Shown here one piece after another: positions 1-9,227 of a DNA stretch of 64,000 nucleotides. The position numbers and the translations under genes were made by a program. The first letter of the stretch is position 1. Each line of letters begins with the position of its first letter. Source of the DNA: Lentzea aerocolonigenes (lineage in GTDB: Bacteria > Actinomycetota > Actinomycetes > Mycobacteriales > Pseudonocardiaceae). The DNA lies in the NCBI RefSeq assembly GCF_000974445.1, contig NZ_BBOJ01000024.1, positions 1-64,000 on the forward strand, read 5' to 3'. The notes beneath the pieces are model-generated. The model searched no databases and was not told where the DNA came from. It saw nothing but the letters and a program-made list of their open reading frames with translations.

Positions 1-1
1 G

Positions 2-655
2 GTGCTGACCCGCCAAGGCTGGCAGGTGGCCAAGAAGACCGTGCTTACGCTGATGAACACGCTGGGTCTGGTCTGCATAGTGCGGCGGCCCCGGCGGTAC
101 CGGTCCTGGCTCGGGCAGCCCGGCACGGTCGCCGAGAACGTGCTCAACCGCGAGTTCGGCGCCGAGGCTCCGGACACGAAGTGGGTCACCGACGTGACCG
201 AGTTCCGGATCGGGGACCGCAAGGTCTACCTGTCACCCGTGATCGACCTGTTCGACCGGTCCGTCATCGCCTACTCCTGCGGACCCTCGCCGACGCTGGA
301 GCTGACGAACTCCTCGCTGCGCGAGGCGATCGCCACCCTGCCCGCCGGGGCCGCGCCGCTGGTGCACTCCGACCAGGGCTTCCAGTACCAGCACGCCTCC
401 TGGCGTGCCCTGCTGGCCGACGCGTGCCTGACCCAGTCGATGTCACGGCGCGCCAACTGTCTCGACAACTCGATCGCCGAGAACTTCTTCGGCCATCTGA
501 AGGAAGAACTGTTCCACCACACCAGGTTCGACACCGTCGAGGAGTTCACCGTGGCTCTGCACGAGTACATCGACTGGTACAACACCACCCGTATCTCGAC
601 CACGCTCAAGGGCCTGAGCCCGGTCGAGTACCGAGCCCAGGCCCTCGCGGCCTAA
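2..655 (+). CDS. IS3-family transposase OrfB, 5'-truncated by window edge
   Basis: Integrase-core (rve) DDE transposase catalysing strand transfer of the IS element. The three catalytic acidic residues are visible: D in WVTDVTEF (about residue 63), D in HSDQGFQY (about 122), and E in the DNSIAENFFGHLKEEL block, 35 residues further on as in the DD35E class. The C-terminal YNTTRISTTLKGLSPVEYR signature is typical of the IS3/IS150 group. Family OrfB proteins are about 280-300 residues, so roughly 70 N-terminal residues and the upstream OrfA lie off the left edge. The GTG at position 2 is probably an internal codon. The visible part has no stop or frameshift, so the element may be functional. Confidence 0.9.
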   Translation: MLTRQGWQVAKKTVLTLMNTLGLVCIVRRPRRYRSWLGQPGTVAENVLNREFGAEAPDTKWVTDVTEFRIGDRKVYLSPVIDLFDRSVIAYSCGPSPTLELTNSSLREAIATLPAGAAPLVHSDQGFQYQHASWRALLADACLTQSMSRRANCLDNSIAENFFGHLKEELFHHTRFDTVEEFTVALHEYIDWYNTTRISTTLKGLSPVEYRAQALAA

Positions 656-669
656 CCTTTACTTAGCCA

Positions 670-693
670 GTCCAACTTCCGGGGACCAGTTCA
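670..693. repeat. Right terminal inverted repeat of the IS3 element
   Basis: The 24 bp from 670 to 693 (gtccaacttcc...ccagttca) lie just after the transposase stop and end in CA, the expected IS3 terminus. The partner left repeat is outside the window, so the exact inner boundary is a guess. Confidence 0.5.
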
Positions 694-694
694 G

Positions 695-713
695 GATGAA
701 GGCGCCCTTCATC
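695..713. terminator. Palindromic hairpin GATGAAGG-CGC-CCTTCATC
   Basis: A perfect 8-bp stem with a 3-nt loop, 4 bp beyond the stop codon of the minus-strand tetR gene, is a plausible rho-independent-like terminator for tetR. The same 19-bp motif recurs, twice and nested, at 61857-61905, so it looks like a dispersed palindromic repeat family reused as terminators. The IS3 element ends 1 bp away. Confidence 0.6.
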
Positions 714-717
714 GTTG

Positions 718-1347
718 TCAGTGCTGGAGCGGGAAGCCGCCGCCGATGCCTCGCCAGGCGAGGTTCGAGATCAGGGCTACCGCGTCTTCCTTCGGCACTC
801 GGCGGTTGTCCGCCAGCCACGAGCGCGCGGTCACCTGGGAGAGGCCCACCAGGCCCACGGCCAGCAGGCGGGCGCGTTCCTCGTCCAGGCCCGCGTCCGC
901 GGTGATGGTCTCGGTGATCGCGTCCACGGAGTCCGTGGTGGCGCGCTCGACCGCTTGCTGGACCGCCGGTTCGGAGCGCAGGTCGGATTCGAAGACCATG
1001 CGGAAGGCCTGGCCCTCGCCGTCCACGAAGTCGTAGAAGGCGGCCACCGCGGCGCGGACTCGGAGTTTGTTGTCCGTTGTCGAGCCGATCGCCGTGCGGA
1101 CTCGGCCCACGAGCTCGTCCACATGGGACTCGAGCAGAGCCATGTAGAGCTCTAGTTTGCCGGGGAAGTGTTGGTAGAGCACCGGTTTGGACACGCCTGC
1201 GCGTTCGGCGATCTCGTCCATCGCCGCGGCGTGGTAGCCGTTCGTGACGAACACGTCCTGCGCCGCTGCCAGCAGTTGCGCGCGGCGGGCGGTGCGCGGC
1301 AGTCGAACGCCCCTTCCTGCGGGTGCGCTCTGCGCCGTCTCCGTCAT
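718..1347 (-). CDS. TetR family transcriptional regulator
   Basis: A 209-residue TetR/AcrR repressor. The N-terminal helix-turn-helix is clear (TARRAQLLAAAQDVFVTNGYH ... AGVSKPVLYQHFPGKLELY, about residues 19-70). The C-terminal ligand domain is all-helical and generic. It is divergent from the alpha/beta hydrolase at 1475, with 127 bp between the two starts. By position (next to DUF3152 and moeZ) it corresponds to the conserved actinobacterial regulator known as Rv3208 in M. tuberculosis; that equivalence is synteny-based inference. The effector is unknown. An imperfect inverted repeat near 1411-1424 (TTACTCGCTGGTAG) could be its operator, but this is weak. Confidence 0.9.
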   Translation of the reverse strand: MTETAQSAPAGRGVRLPRTARRAQLLAAAQDVFVTNGYHAAAMDEIAERAGVSKPVLYQHFPGKLELYMALLESHVDELVGRVRTAIGSTTDNKLRVRAAVAAFYDFVDGEGQAFRMVFESDLRSEPAVQQAVERATTDSVDAITETITADAGLDEERARLLAVGLVGLSQVTARSWLADNRRVPKEDAVALISNLAWRGIGGGFPLQH

Positions 1348-1474
1348 GGTGCCTCCAGCACGAGTGTTCCGGCCGTCGGAGAGGGGTTGCCAGACCGCGG
1401 CGTGAGCGCAACCTTACTCGCTGGTAGCCCACATCCGGGAACCATCTGGGCGTTCTTTCCCGCATCCTGGTCTG

Positions 1475-2428
1475 GTGAGCACGCTGAACCCCGCCCCGCT
1501 GTCCACGGTCGCGCTCCCACCGCTGGACAAGTCGCAGACGCCGTGGCCTGGTGAATTTTGCCGAATCGACGATCACGAGGTGCACGTCCGGGTCACGCCC
1601 GGCGACGGGCCGCCCGCGGTGTTCGTGCACGGGCTCGGCGGGTCGGCCACCAACTGGACGGATCTGTCCGCGCAGCTCAGGGAGCACGTCAGCGGGTACT
1701 CGATCGACCTGCCGGGGTTCGGGCGGTCGGAGCCGGTTGCCGGGTACGACTTCAGCTTGGCCACGCATGCGCGGACGGTCGTCAAGTACCTCGAGACGCT
1801 CGGGGAGCCCGTGCACCTGTTCGGGAACTCGATGGGCGGTGCGATCTCCGTCATCGCGGCCGCAACCAGGCCTGATCTGGTTCGGACGCTCACGCTGGTG
1901 AGTCCGGCCGTGCCTGATCTGAGGCCTCGGCTGGACCGGATGTCGGATCCTCGGATGGCGCTTGCCGTGTTGCCGGTCATCGGGTCGAAGGTGCGGCGGG
2001 AGCTCGCGAAGCTGACGGCGCACGAGCGGACCAAGCAGATGCTGGACCTCTGCTTCGCCGATCCGAGCGTGGTGCCCGATCACCGGATCGAGGAGTCGAT
2101 CAAGGAGAACGAGGAACGCGCGCGGCAGAAGTGGGCCGGGCACGCGCTCAACCGCAGCACCTTTGGGCTCATGCAGAGCTGGCTGACGCCTGGGCCCAAG
2201 TCGTTGTGGAGGCTGTTGCCGCTGGTCAAGGCGCCCACGCTGGTGTTGTGGGGAGAGAACGACCGGCTCGTCAGCGTGCGGAAGGGTCCCCGGACGGTGC
2301 GGCTGCTCCCGAAGGGGCGACTGTTGGTGCTTCCCCGTACCGGGCACGTCGCCCAGATGGAGCGGCCCGCGACCGTTGCGCGGGCAGTGCTGGGCATGTG
2401 GGAGGCGGTCGATCGACACACATGGTGA
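1475..2428 (+). CDS. Alpha/beta hydrolase
   Basis: A 317-residue cytoplasmic alpha/beta-hydrolase-fold enzyme with no signal peptide. The catalytic set is intact: oxyanion HGLGGS (about residue 52), nucleophile elbow GNSMGG (about 117), acid in WGENDRLV (about 262) and His in TGHVAQME (about 290). The substrate is not predictable; esterase, lipase or ring-cleavage hydrolase are all possible. The start is the GTG at 1475. It is divergent from tetR and runs in the same direction as the DUF3152 gene, whose chosen start follows 40 bp downstream. The TetR protein may control it. Confidence 0.85.
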   Translation: MSTLNPAPLSTVALPPLDKSQTPWPGEFCRIDDHEVHVRVTPGDGPPAVFVHGLGGSATNWTDLSAQLREHVSGYSIDLPGFGRSEPVAGYDFSLATHARTVVKYLETLGEPVHLFGNSMGGAISVIAAATRPDLVRTLTLVSPAVPDLRPRLDRMSDPRMALAVLPVIGSKVRRELAKLTAHERTKQMLDLCFADPSVVPDHRIEESIKENEERARQKWAGHALNRSTFGLMQSWLTPGPKSLWRLLPLVKAPTLVLWGENDRLVSVRKGPRTVRLLPKGRLLVLPRTGHVAQMERPATVARAVLGMWEAVDRHTW

Positions 2429-2468
2429 TGAACGACGGCCATACGGGGGATGTGGGACCCTGGGCAAC

Positions 2469-3461
2469 GTGAATCGCGCCCCCGAGCGAGGACGTCCTGT
2501 TCCGCCTGCTGACCGCTACCGTCGCGGCGAGCGCCGGACCAGTGCCGAGCCGCTCGCGGCCGCCTGGGAGCCGGAAGGCACCGCGCAGCTCAGACGCCCC
2601 CGCAGACGCGGTGGTGTGAAGAAGCTCGTCTCCAACTACGGGTGGCGGATCTACGCGATCCCGGTGCTGCTCGTGCTGACTGCCCTCGTGGTCCTCGACA
2701 CCGTGCAGCCGAAGACGCCCGCGCTGGGAGGCGCGGGCACGACGGCGGTCGAGACGCCGGGCAGCACGCCGGAGGCGCCGCCGTCCGAGGTGCAGGGGCA
2801 GAAGCCCAAGCTCGACGTTCCCACCGCCGAGCTGCCGGCCGGACCGGCGTTCTCCGAGAACGGTGTCGGCACCTGGCGGGCGATCGCCGGCGGCGGGAAC
2901 AGGGTGGGCGAGGGGAACGCGCGGACGTTCCGCAAGTACGCCATCGCCATCGAGGACGGCGTGCAGCCCGGTGACTACAACAACGACGACGCGGCATTCG
3001 CGCGGACCGTCGAGGGGATCCTGTCCGACCCGCGCAGCTGGATCGGCACCAAGCAGGTCGCGTTGCAGCGGGTCGAGGCGAACCAGAACCCGGACTTCAC
3101 CATCAGCCTGACCACCACGAAGACGACCCACACGATCTGCGGCCGGGAGATCCCGTTCGAGACGTCCTGCTACGACAAGCCGACCAAGAGGGTCGTCATC
3201 AACGTGGCCCGCTGGGTGCGCGGGGCCATGGCCTACGGGTCCGACATCCCCGGCTACCGGACGTACGTGATCAACCACGAGGTCGGCCACGCGCTGGGCA
3301 ACAACCACGCCGCGTGCCCGGAGAACGACGCGCCGGCGCCGGTGATGATGCAGCAGACGTTCGGCGTGGCGAACAACTTCGTCTCGCAGCTCAACGCCGG
3401 TCAGGACGTCGTGCCCGCCGACGGCAAGGTCTGCAAGACGAACCCGTTTCCCGCTGGCTGA
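2469..3461 (+). CDS. DUF3152 membrane-anchored metalloprotease-like protein
   Basis: About 330 residues. A basic cytoplasmic N-terminus is followed by one membrane segment (IYAIPVLLVLTALVVLDTV, about residues 60-78), a Pro/Gly-rich linker and an extracytoplasmic DUF3152 domain. The domain carries a complete zinc motif, HEVGHALGNNH (HExxHxxGxxH), followed by VMMQQ, which resembles a metzincin Met-turn. Proteolytic activity is therefore plausible but unproven for the family. The GTG at 2469 is preferred: it follows a GGGGGA-like ribosome site and avoids overlapping the hydrolase gene, unlike the upstream in-frame ATG at 2376. The gene sits immediately upstream of moeZ, as in mycobacteria (Rv3207c-Rv3206c). 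Confidence 0.85.
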   Translation: MNRAPERGRPVPPADRYRRGERRTSAEPLAAAWEPEGTAQLRRPRRRGGVKKLVSNYGWRIYAIPVLLVLTALVVLDTVQPKTPALGGAGTTAVETPGSTPEAPPSEVQGQKPKLDVPTAELPAGPAFSENGVGTWRAIAGGGNRVGEGNARTFRKYAIAIEDGVQPGDYNNDDAAFARTVEGILSDPRSWIGTKQVALQRVEANQNPDFTISLTTTKTTHTICGREIPFETSCYDKPTKRVVINVARWVRGAMAYGSDIPGYRTYVINHEVGHALGNNHAACPENDAPAPVMMQQTFGVANNFVSQLNAGQDVVPADGKVCKTNPFPAG

Positions 3462-3543
3462 GACGGCTTTCCAAGAAGGAAGAGTCGAGGCAGGGTAGAC
3501 GTTGTCTCGGATACAGAGGCATGCAGTCGTCGAGGAGGAGCAA

Positions 3544-4716
3544 ATGGCGCTTCCGCCGCTCGTTGAGCCAGCCGCGGAGCTGACCAAGGAAGAAGTCGCG
3601 CGGTACAGCCGTCACCTGATCATCCCGGACGTCGGGGTGGACGGGCAGAAGCGGCTGAAGAACGCGAAAGTGCTCGTCGTCGGCGCGGGCGGCCTGGGCA
3701 GCCCGGCACTGCTGTACCTGGCCGCGGCCGGGGTCGGCACGCTCGGCGTCGTCGACTTCGACGTCGTGGACGAGTCGAACCTGCAGCGTCAGGTCATCCA
3801 CGGCCAGTCCGACGTCGGCCGCCCCAAGGCGGAGTCCGCGCGCGACTCGGTCGCCGAGATCAACCCGTTCGTCAAGGTCGTGCTGCACCAGACGCACCTC
3901 AACTCCGAGAACGCGCTGGACATCTTCCGCGACTACGACCTGATCCTCGACGGCACCGACAACTTCGCCACGCGGTACCTGGTGAACGACGCCGCGGTGC
4001 TGCTGGGCAAGCCGTACGTCTGGGGCTCGATCTTCCGGTTCGAGGGCCAGGTCAGCGTCTTCTGGGAGGACGCCCCGAACGGCCAGGGCCTCAACTACCG
4101 CGACCTCTACCCGGAGCCGCCGCCTCCCGGCATGGTCCCCTCGTGCGCCGAGGGCGGCGTGCTGGGCGTGCTGTGCGCGTCGATCGGCTCGATCATGGTC
4201 ACCGAGGCGATCAAGCTGCTCACGGGCATCGGCGACCCGCTGCTGGGCCGTCTGATGGTGTACGACGCGCTGGAGATGTCGTACCGGACCATCAAGATCC
4301 GCAAGGACCCGGAGTCGCCGAAGATCACCGAGCTGATCGACTACGACGCGTTCTGCGGTGTCGTGTCCACGGACGCGCAGCAGGCCGCCGCGGGCAACAC
4401 GATCACGCCGCTCGAGCTCAAGCACAAGCAGGAGTCCGGTGAGGACTTCCTGCTGGTGGACGTCCGCGAGCCGCACGAGTACGAGATCGTGAAGATCCCG
4501 GGCTCGGTGCTGATCCCGAAGGACAAGATCCTTTCGGGTGAGGCGTTCTCCGAGCTGCCGCAGGACAAGCCGCTGGTGCTGCACTGCAAGTCCGGCGCGC
4601 GCTCGGCGGAGGCCCTCGCGGCGCTGCACAAGGCAGGGTTCAAGGACGCCGTGCACGTCGGTGGCGGCGTGCTGGCCTGGGCCCGCGAGGTCGACCCCAG
4701 CCTGCCGACGTACTGA
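3544..4716 (+). CDS. moeZ: Adenylyltransferase/sulfurtransferase MoeZ
   Basis: A 390-residue two-domain enzyme that adenylates the C-terminus of ubiquitin-like sulfur carriers (MoaD, ThiS, CysO types) and converts it to a thiocarboxylate. The N-terminal ThiF/E1-like domain has the ATP loop GAGGLGSPALLYLA and the DxxxxSNLQRQ motif (VVDESNLQRQVIHG). PSCAEGGVLGV carries the conserved Cys. The C-terminal rhodanese domain has the active-site loop CKSGARS and ends GGGVLAWAREVDPSLPTY. The ATG at 3544 is chosen because a strong GGAGGAG at 3534-3540 precedes it. In actinomycetes one MoeZ commonly serves molybdopterin, cysteine and specialised-metabolite sulfur transfer. Here it neighbours a molybdenum enzyme cluster, but adjacency alone does not link them. 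Confidence 0.95.
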   Translation: MALPPLVEPAAELTKEEVARYSRHLIIPDVGVDGQKRLKNAKVLVVGAGGLGSPALLYLAAAGVGTLGVVDFDVVDESNLQRQVIHGQSDVGRPKAESARDSVAEINPFVKVVLHQTHLNSENALDIFRDYDLILDGTDNFATRYLVNDAAVLLGKPYVWGSIFRFEGQVSVFWEDAPNGQGLNYRDLYPEPPPPGMVPSCAEGGVLGVLCASIGSIMVTEAIKLLTGIGDPLLGRLMVYDALEMSYRTIKIRKDPESPKITELIDYDAFCGVVSTDAQQAAAGNTITPLELKHKQESGEDFLLVDVREPHEYEIVKIPGSVLIPKDKILSGEAFSELPQDKPLVLHCKSGARSAEALAALHKAGFKDAVHVGGGVLAWAREVDPSLPTY

Positions 4717-4722
4717 CCCGGA

Positions 4723-4786
4723 CTGGGCCGTCCGGGTGGTGGAGTGAAAAAGCCGCGTGTCGGCTTCCACCACCCGGACGGCCCAG
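4723..4786. terminator. Long perfect inverted repeat downstream of moeZ
   Basis: Arms 4723-4743 and 4766-4786 are perfectly complementary over 21 bp (CTGGGCCGTCCGGGTGG...). The loop holds a second 5-bp stem, 4751-4755 with 4761-4765, preceded by a short A-run. It begins 6 bp after the moeZ stop and ends 19 bp before the next start, so it probably terminates moeZ transcription or stabilises its mRNA end. Confidence 0.75.
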
Positions 4787-4805
4787 CCAGGTAGCGTGCG
4801 CGATC

Positions 4806-5603
4806 GTGACCCGGTCCCCCGAACCGCCCCCAGCGCACGTGCGTGCGGCGTTCGGGGCACGTGACGCCGAGCCAGAGCTCATCGACGGTGGCCCTGCGTG
4901 GCGGTGCGGCGACGCCACGATCCGGCCCGCGCCCAAGCCCGCCGAGGCCACCTGGATCGCCAAGACCCTCGACGGCCTGGACGTGCCGAACCTGCGCATC
5001 GGCAGACCGTTGAGATCCACCGACGGCCGGTACGTCGTCGGCGGCTGGTCGGCCACCAAGTTCCTCGCCGGCCGTGCCGAGGCCCGCCACGACGAGGTCA
5101 TCTCCGTCGCCCAGCGCCTGCACCAGGCCACGGCCGAGCTGCCCAAACCCCGATTCCTGGACGCCCGCACGGACGTGTTCGCCGTCGCCGACCGCCTGGC
5201 GTGGGGCGAGGAGACCGTGCCGCTCGACGCGGACCTCGGTGGCAGGCTGTTCGACCTGCTCAAGGAAGTGCAGAAGCCGCTCACCCTCTCCTCCCAGGTC
5301 GTGCACGGCGACCTCTTCGGCAACGTGCTGTTCGCGGGCAACGCCCCGCCGGCCGTCATCGACTTCACGGCGTACTGGCGTCCTGCCGAGTGGGCGGCCG
5401 CCGTGGTCGCCGTGGACGCCGTCGCGTGGGGTGGCGCGGACCCCGGCCTGTTCAAGCGCTGGAGCCACCTGAGCGAGTGGACGCAGGTTCTCGTCCGTGC
5501 GATCTTGTTCCGCCTCGCGGTACACGCTCTTCACCCGTTGTCAACATCACAGTCCTTTGCGGGCTTGGAACGAGCTGCTCACCAGGTGACGGCACTGCTG
5601 TGA
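4806..5603 (+). CDS. TIGR02569 family protein with aminoglycoside-phosphotransferase-like fold
   Basis: 265 residues, a family conserved in actinobacteria next to moeZ (Rv3205c position). The kinase-like catalytic loop is visible as VVHGDLFGNVLF (about residues 176-187), followed by the metal-binding equivalent AVIDFTAYW (about 192-200). The N-terminal half (WRCGDATIRPAPKPAEATWIAKTL) is an unusual small lobe without an obvious glycine-rich loop. It may therefore be a kinase-fold protein with an unknown small-molecule substrate, or a non-catalytic one; no evidence supports antibiotic resistance. The start is the GTG at 4806, 19 bp after the moeZ terminator. The next gene starts 70 bp downstream. 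Confidence 0.8.
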   Translation: MTRSPEPPPAHVRAAFGARDAEPELIDGGPAWRCGDATIRPAPKPAEATWIAKTLDGLDVPNLRIGRPLRSTDGRYVVGGWSATKFLAGRAEARHDEVISVAQRLHQATAELPKPRFLDARTDVFAVADRLAWGEETVPLDADLGGRLFDLLKEVQKPLTLSSQVVHGDLFGNVLFAGNAPPAVIDFTAYWRPAEWAAAVVAVDAVAWGGADPGLFKRWSHLSEWTQVLVRAILFRLAVHALHPLSTSQSFAGLERAAHQVTALL

Positions 5604-5672
5604 GCGGGCCAATTTCCCGGTTCGAAACATTGCGGAGCATCGGGTTAACAGGGGCTTCTTAGCGTCAGCGGG

Positions 5673-7624
<1,952 letters not shown>

Positions 7625-7628
<4 letters not shown>

Positions 7629-9127
7629 GGCGAGTTGTGATCGTGGGTTACGGCATGGCCGGCGCGCGTCTGGCGGACGAGCTGCGGCGCCGTGACCAGG
7701 ACATCTCCATCACCATCATCGGGGCAGAGCCGCACGCCGCGTACAACCGCGTGCTGCTGTCGACGGTTGTCGCCGGGACCATGACGCCGGAGTCGACCCG
7801 GTTGCACGACGAGAAGTGGGCCGCGGACCACAACGTCGACCTCCGCCTGGGCTACGAGGTCATCGAAATCGACCGAGCGTCACGCACGGTGACCATCGAG
7901 CGCACGCGGGGAGCTTTCGTTCGCTCTGAGCGCACGCGGGGGCCCCGCGTGGCCCAGGAGGAAACGGGGGACGCCCGCGTTACCGTTCCGTACGACGCGC
8001 TGGTGCTCGCCACGGGGAGTGTGCCGTGGGTGCCGCCGGCCGAAGGGCTGGTCGAGGACGGCAAGCTGGCGGCTGGTGTGGTGGCGTTTCGGACGCTTGA
8101 CGACTGCGCCGAGATCGAGGCGAAGGCTCACAAGGGGGCGCCTGTCGTCGTGCTCGGTGGCGGGCTGCTCGGCATCGAGGCCGCGCGTGGCCTGGCCGGA
8201 CGCGGCTGCCTGGTCACGGTCGTCCACCCCGTCGGCCACCTCATGGAACGCCAGCTCGACCCCGGTGCCGGCGGCGTCCTCGCCCGCACGCTGGGGCAGC
8301 TCGGCATCGAGTTCCGCCTGAACTCCTTCGCCTCCAAGTACCTCCCCGGCGACGGCCTGATCCTCGACGACGGCACGCACGTTCCCGCTGAACTGGTCGT
8401 GGTGTCCGCCGGCGTGCGTGCCGAGACGTCGCTGGCCGTCAAGGCGGGCCTGGAAGTCGACCGCGGCATCGTCGTGGACGACCAGCTGCGCACCAGCGAC
8501 CCGCGCGTTCACGCGATCGGTGACTGCGCTCAGCACCCCGGCACGGTCTCCGGGCTCGTGCAGCCCGCGTGGGACCAGGCCGCCGTGCTCGCGGACCGGC
8601 TGACCGGCGCGAACCCCGCGTCCCGTTACCGCGGCACGTCCGTCGTCACGCGGTTGAAGGCGCGGGACGTGGACCTGGCGGCGCTCGGGGACGTGCACAC
8701 CGATGTGGACTGCCCGGACTCGGAAGTCCTGTGCTTCCAGGAACCTTCGCGTGGTCGCTACGCCAAGCTCGTGCTGCGCGACGACAGGGTGGCGGGCGCG
8801 ATCGTGCTCGGTGCACCGGACGCGGCCGCGACGATCACGCAGCTCTACGACCGGGGCATTCCCGCGCCGACCGACCGTTTGGCGTTGTTGCTGGGTCGTG
8901 CGCTTCCCGCGGAGGCGGCGTCACCGGCGGACCTGCCGTCCAGCGCGGTGATCTGCCGGTGCAACACCGTCTCCAAGGGACAGATCGTGTCGGCCTGGCG
9001 TTCGGGCGCGGAGTCGTTGCCGCAGCTGGCGGAAGCGACCCGGGCGACCACGGGCTGTGGTGGGTGCAAGGACGCTGTGTGCGGGTTGCTCGACTGGCTC
9101 GGAGCCTCACAACCCGCCTCCGCGTGA
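7625..9127 (+). CDS. nasB: FAD/NAD(P)-dependent oxidoreductase with BFD-like [2Fe-2S] domain (nitrate reductase electron-transfer subunit)
   Basis: About 500 residues, homologous to the front half of NirB and probably feeding electrons to the adjacent nitrate reductase. The FAD loop is GYGMAGARLADEL (about residues 8-20), the NAD loop VVLGGGLLGIEAARGL, and the FAD-closing motif HAIGDCAQHPG. The C-terminal BFD-like cluster is CRCNTVSKGQ ... TGCGGCKDAVCGLLDWL. Between RTVTIE and RVTVPYDALVLATGS there is an extra arginine-rich stretch of about 25 residues (7898-7976) containing ERTRG twice, coded by a 30-bp-period direct repeat. Homologues normally run directly from the RxVT strand into the YDxLVLATGS strand. 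The reading frame is intact, so this looks like a tolerated insertion. Confidence 0.88.
7898..7941. repeat. 30-bp-period direct repeat inside the flavoprotein gene
   Basis: The 14-mer GAGCGCACGCGGGG occurs identically at 7898-7911 and 7928-7941, exactly 30 bp (10 codons) apart, so both copies read ERTRG. The repeat forms the core of the extra segment in the flavoprotein. Confidence 0.7.
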
Positions 9128-9131
9128 TGTG

Positions 9132-9151
9132 CGGCGGAGTTGCCTCCGCCG
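9132..9151. terminator. Hairpin between flavoprotein gene and narK
   Basis: CGGCGGAG-TTGC-CTCCGCCG is a perfect 8-bp GC stem with a 4-nt loop, 5 bp after the flavoprotein stop. A second small palindrome, CCTCGG-TAAT-CCGAGG, lies at 9167-9182, 45 bp before the narK ATG. The first looks like a terminator or processing hairpin; the second could be an operator. Confidence 0.5.
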
Positions 9152-9227
9152 TCATCGGCCAGAACGCCTCGGTAATCCGAGGTTCTTAGCTTTTCCGGCA
9201 GTCGCCGAACCGCTGTGGAGGACATAC

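Larger units (their letters stand above)
1..693 (+). mobile_element. IS3-family insertion sequence, right end only
   Basis: The window opens inside an IS3-type element. It contains the 3' part of the transposase gene followed, 14 bp after its stop, by a terminal repeat ending in CA at 692-693, as IS3 elements do. The left end lies outside the window. The element ends 1 bp before the palindrome at 695-713, so it is inserted directly beside, or targeted to, that structure. The target duplication cannot be established from one end. Confidence 0.8.

Noticed and set aside
4806-5603. Aminoglycoside resistance gene.
   Set aside because: The fold motif HGDLFGN is shared with that family, but the sequence and location next to moeZ fit the housekeeping TIGR02569 family; nothing indicates drug specificity.
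5604-5672. GlnR box before the nitrate reductase gene.
   Set aside because: A single GAAAC half-site (5624-5628) is present, but the partner boxes at 11-bp spacing do not match the consensus.
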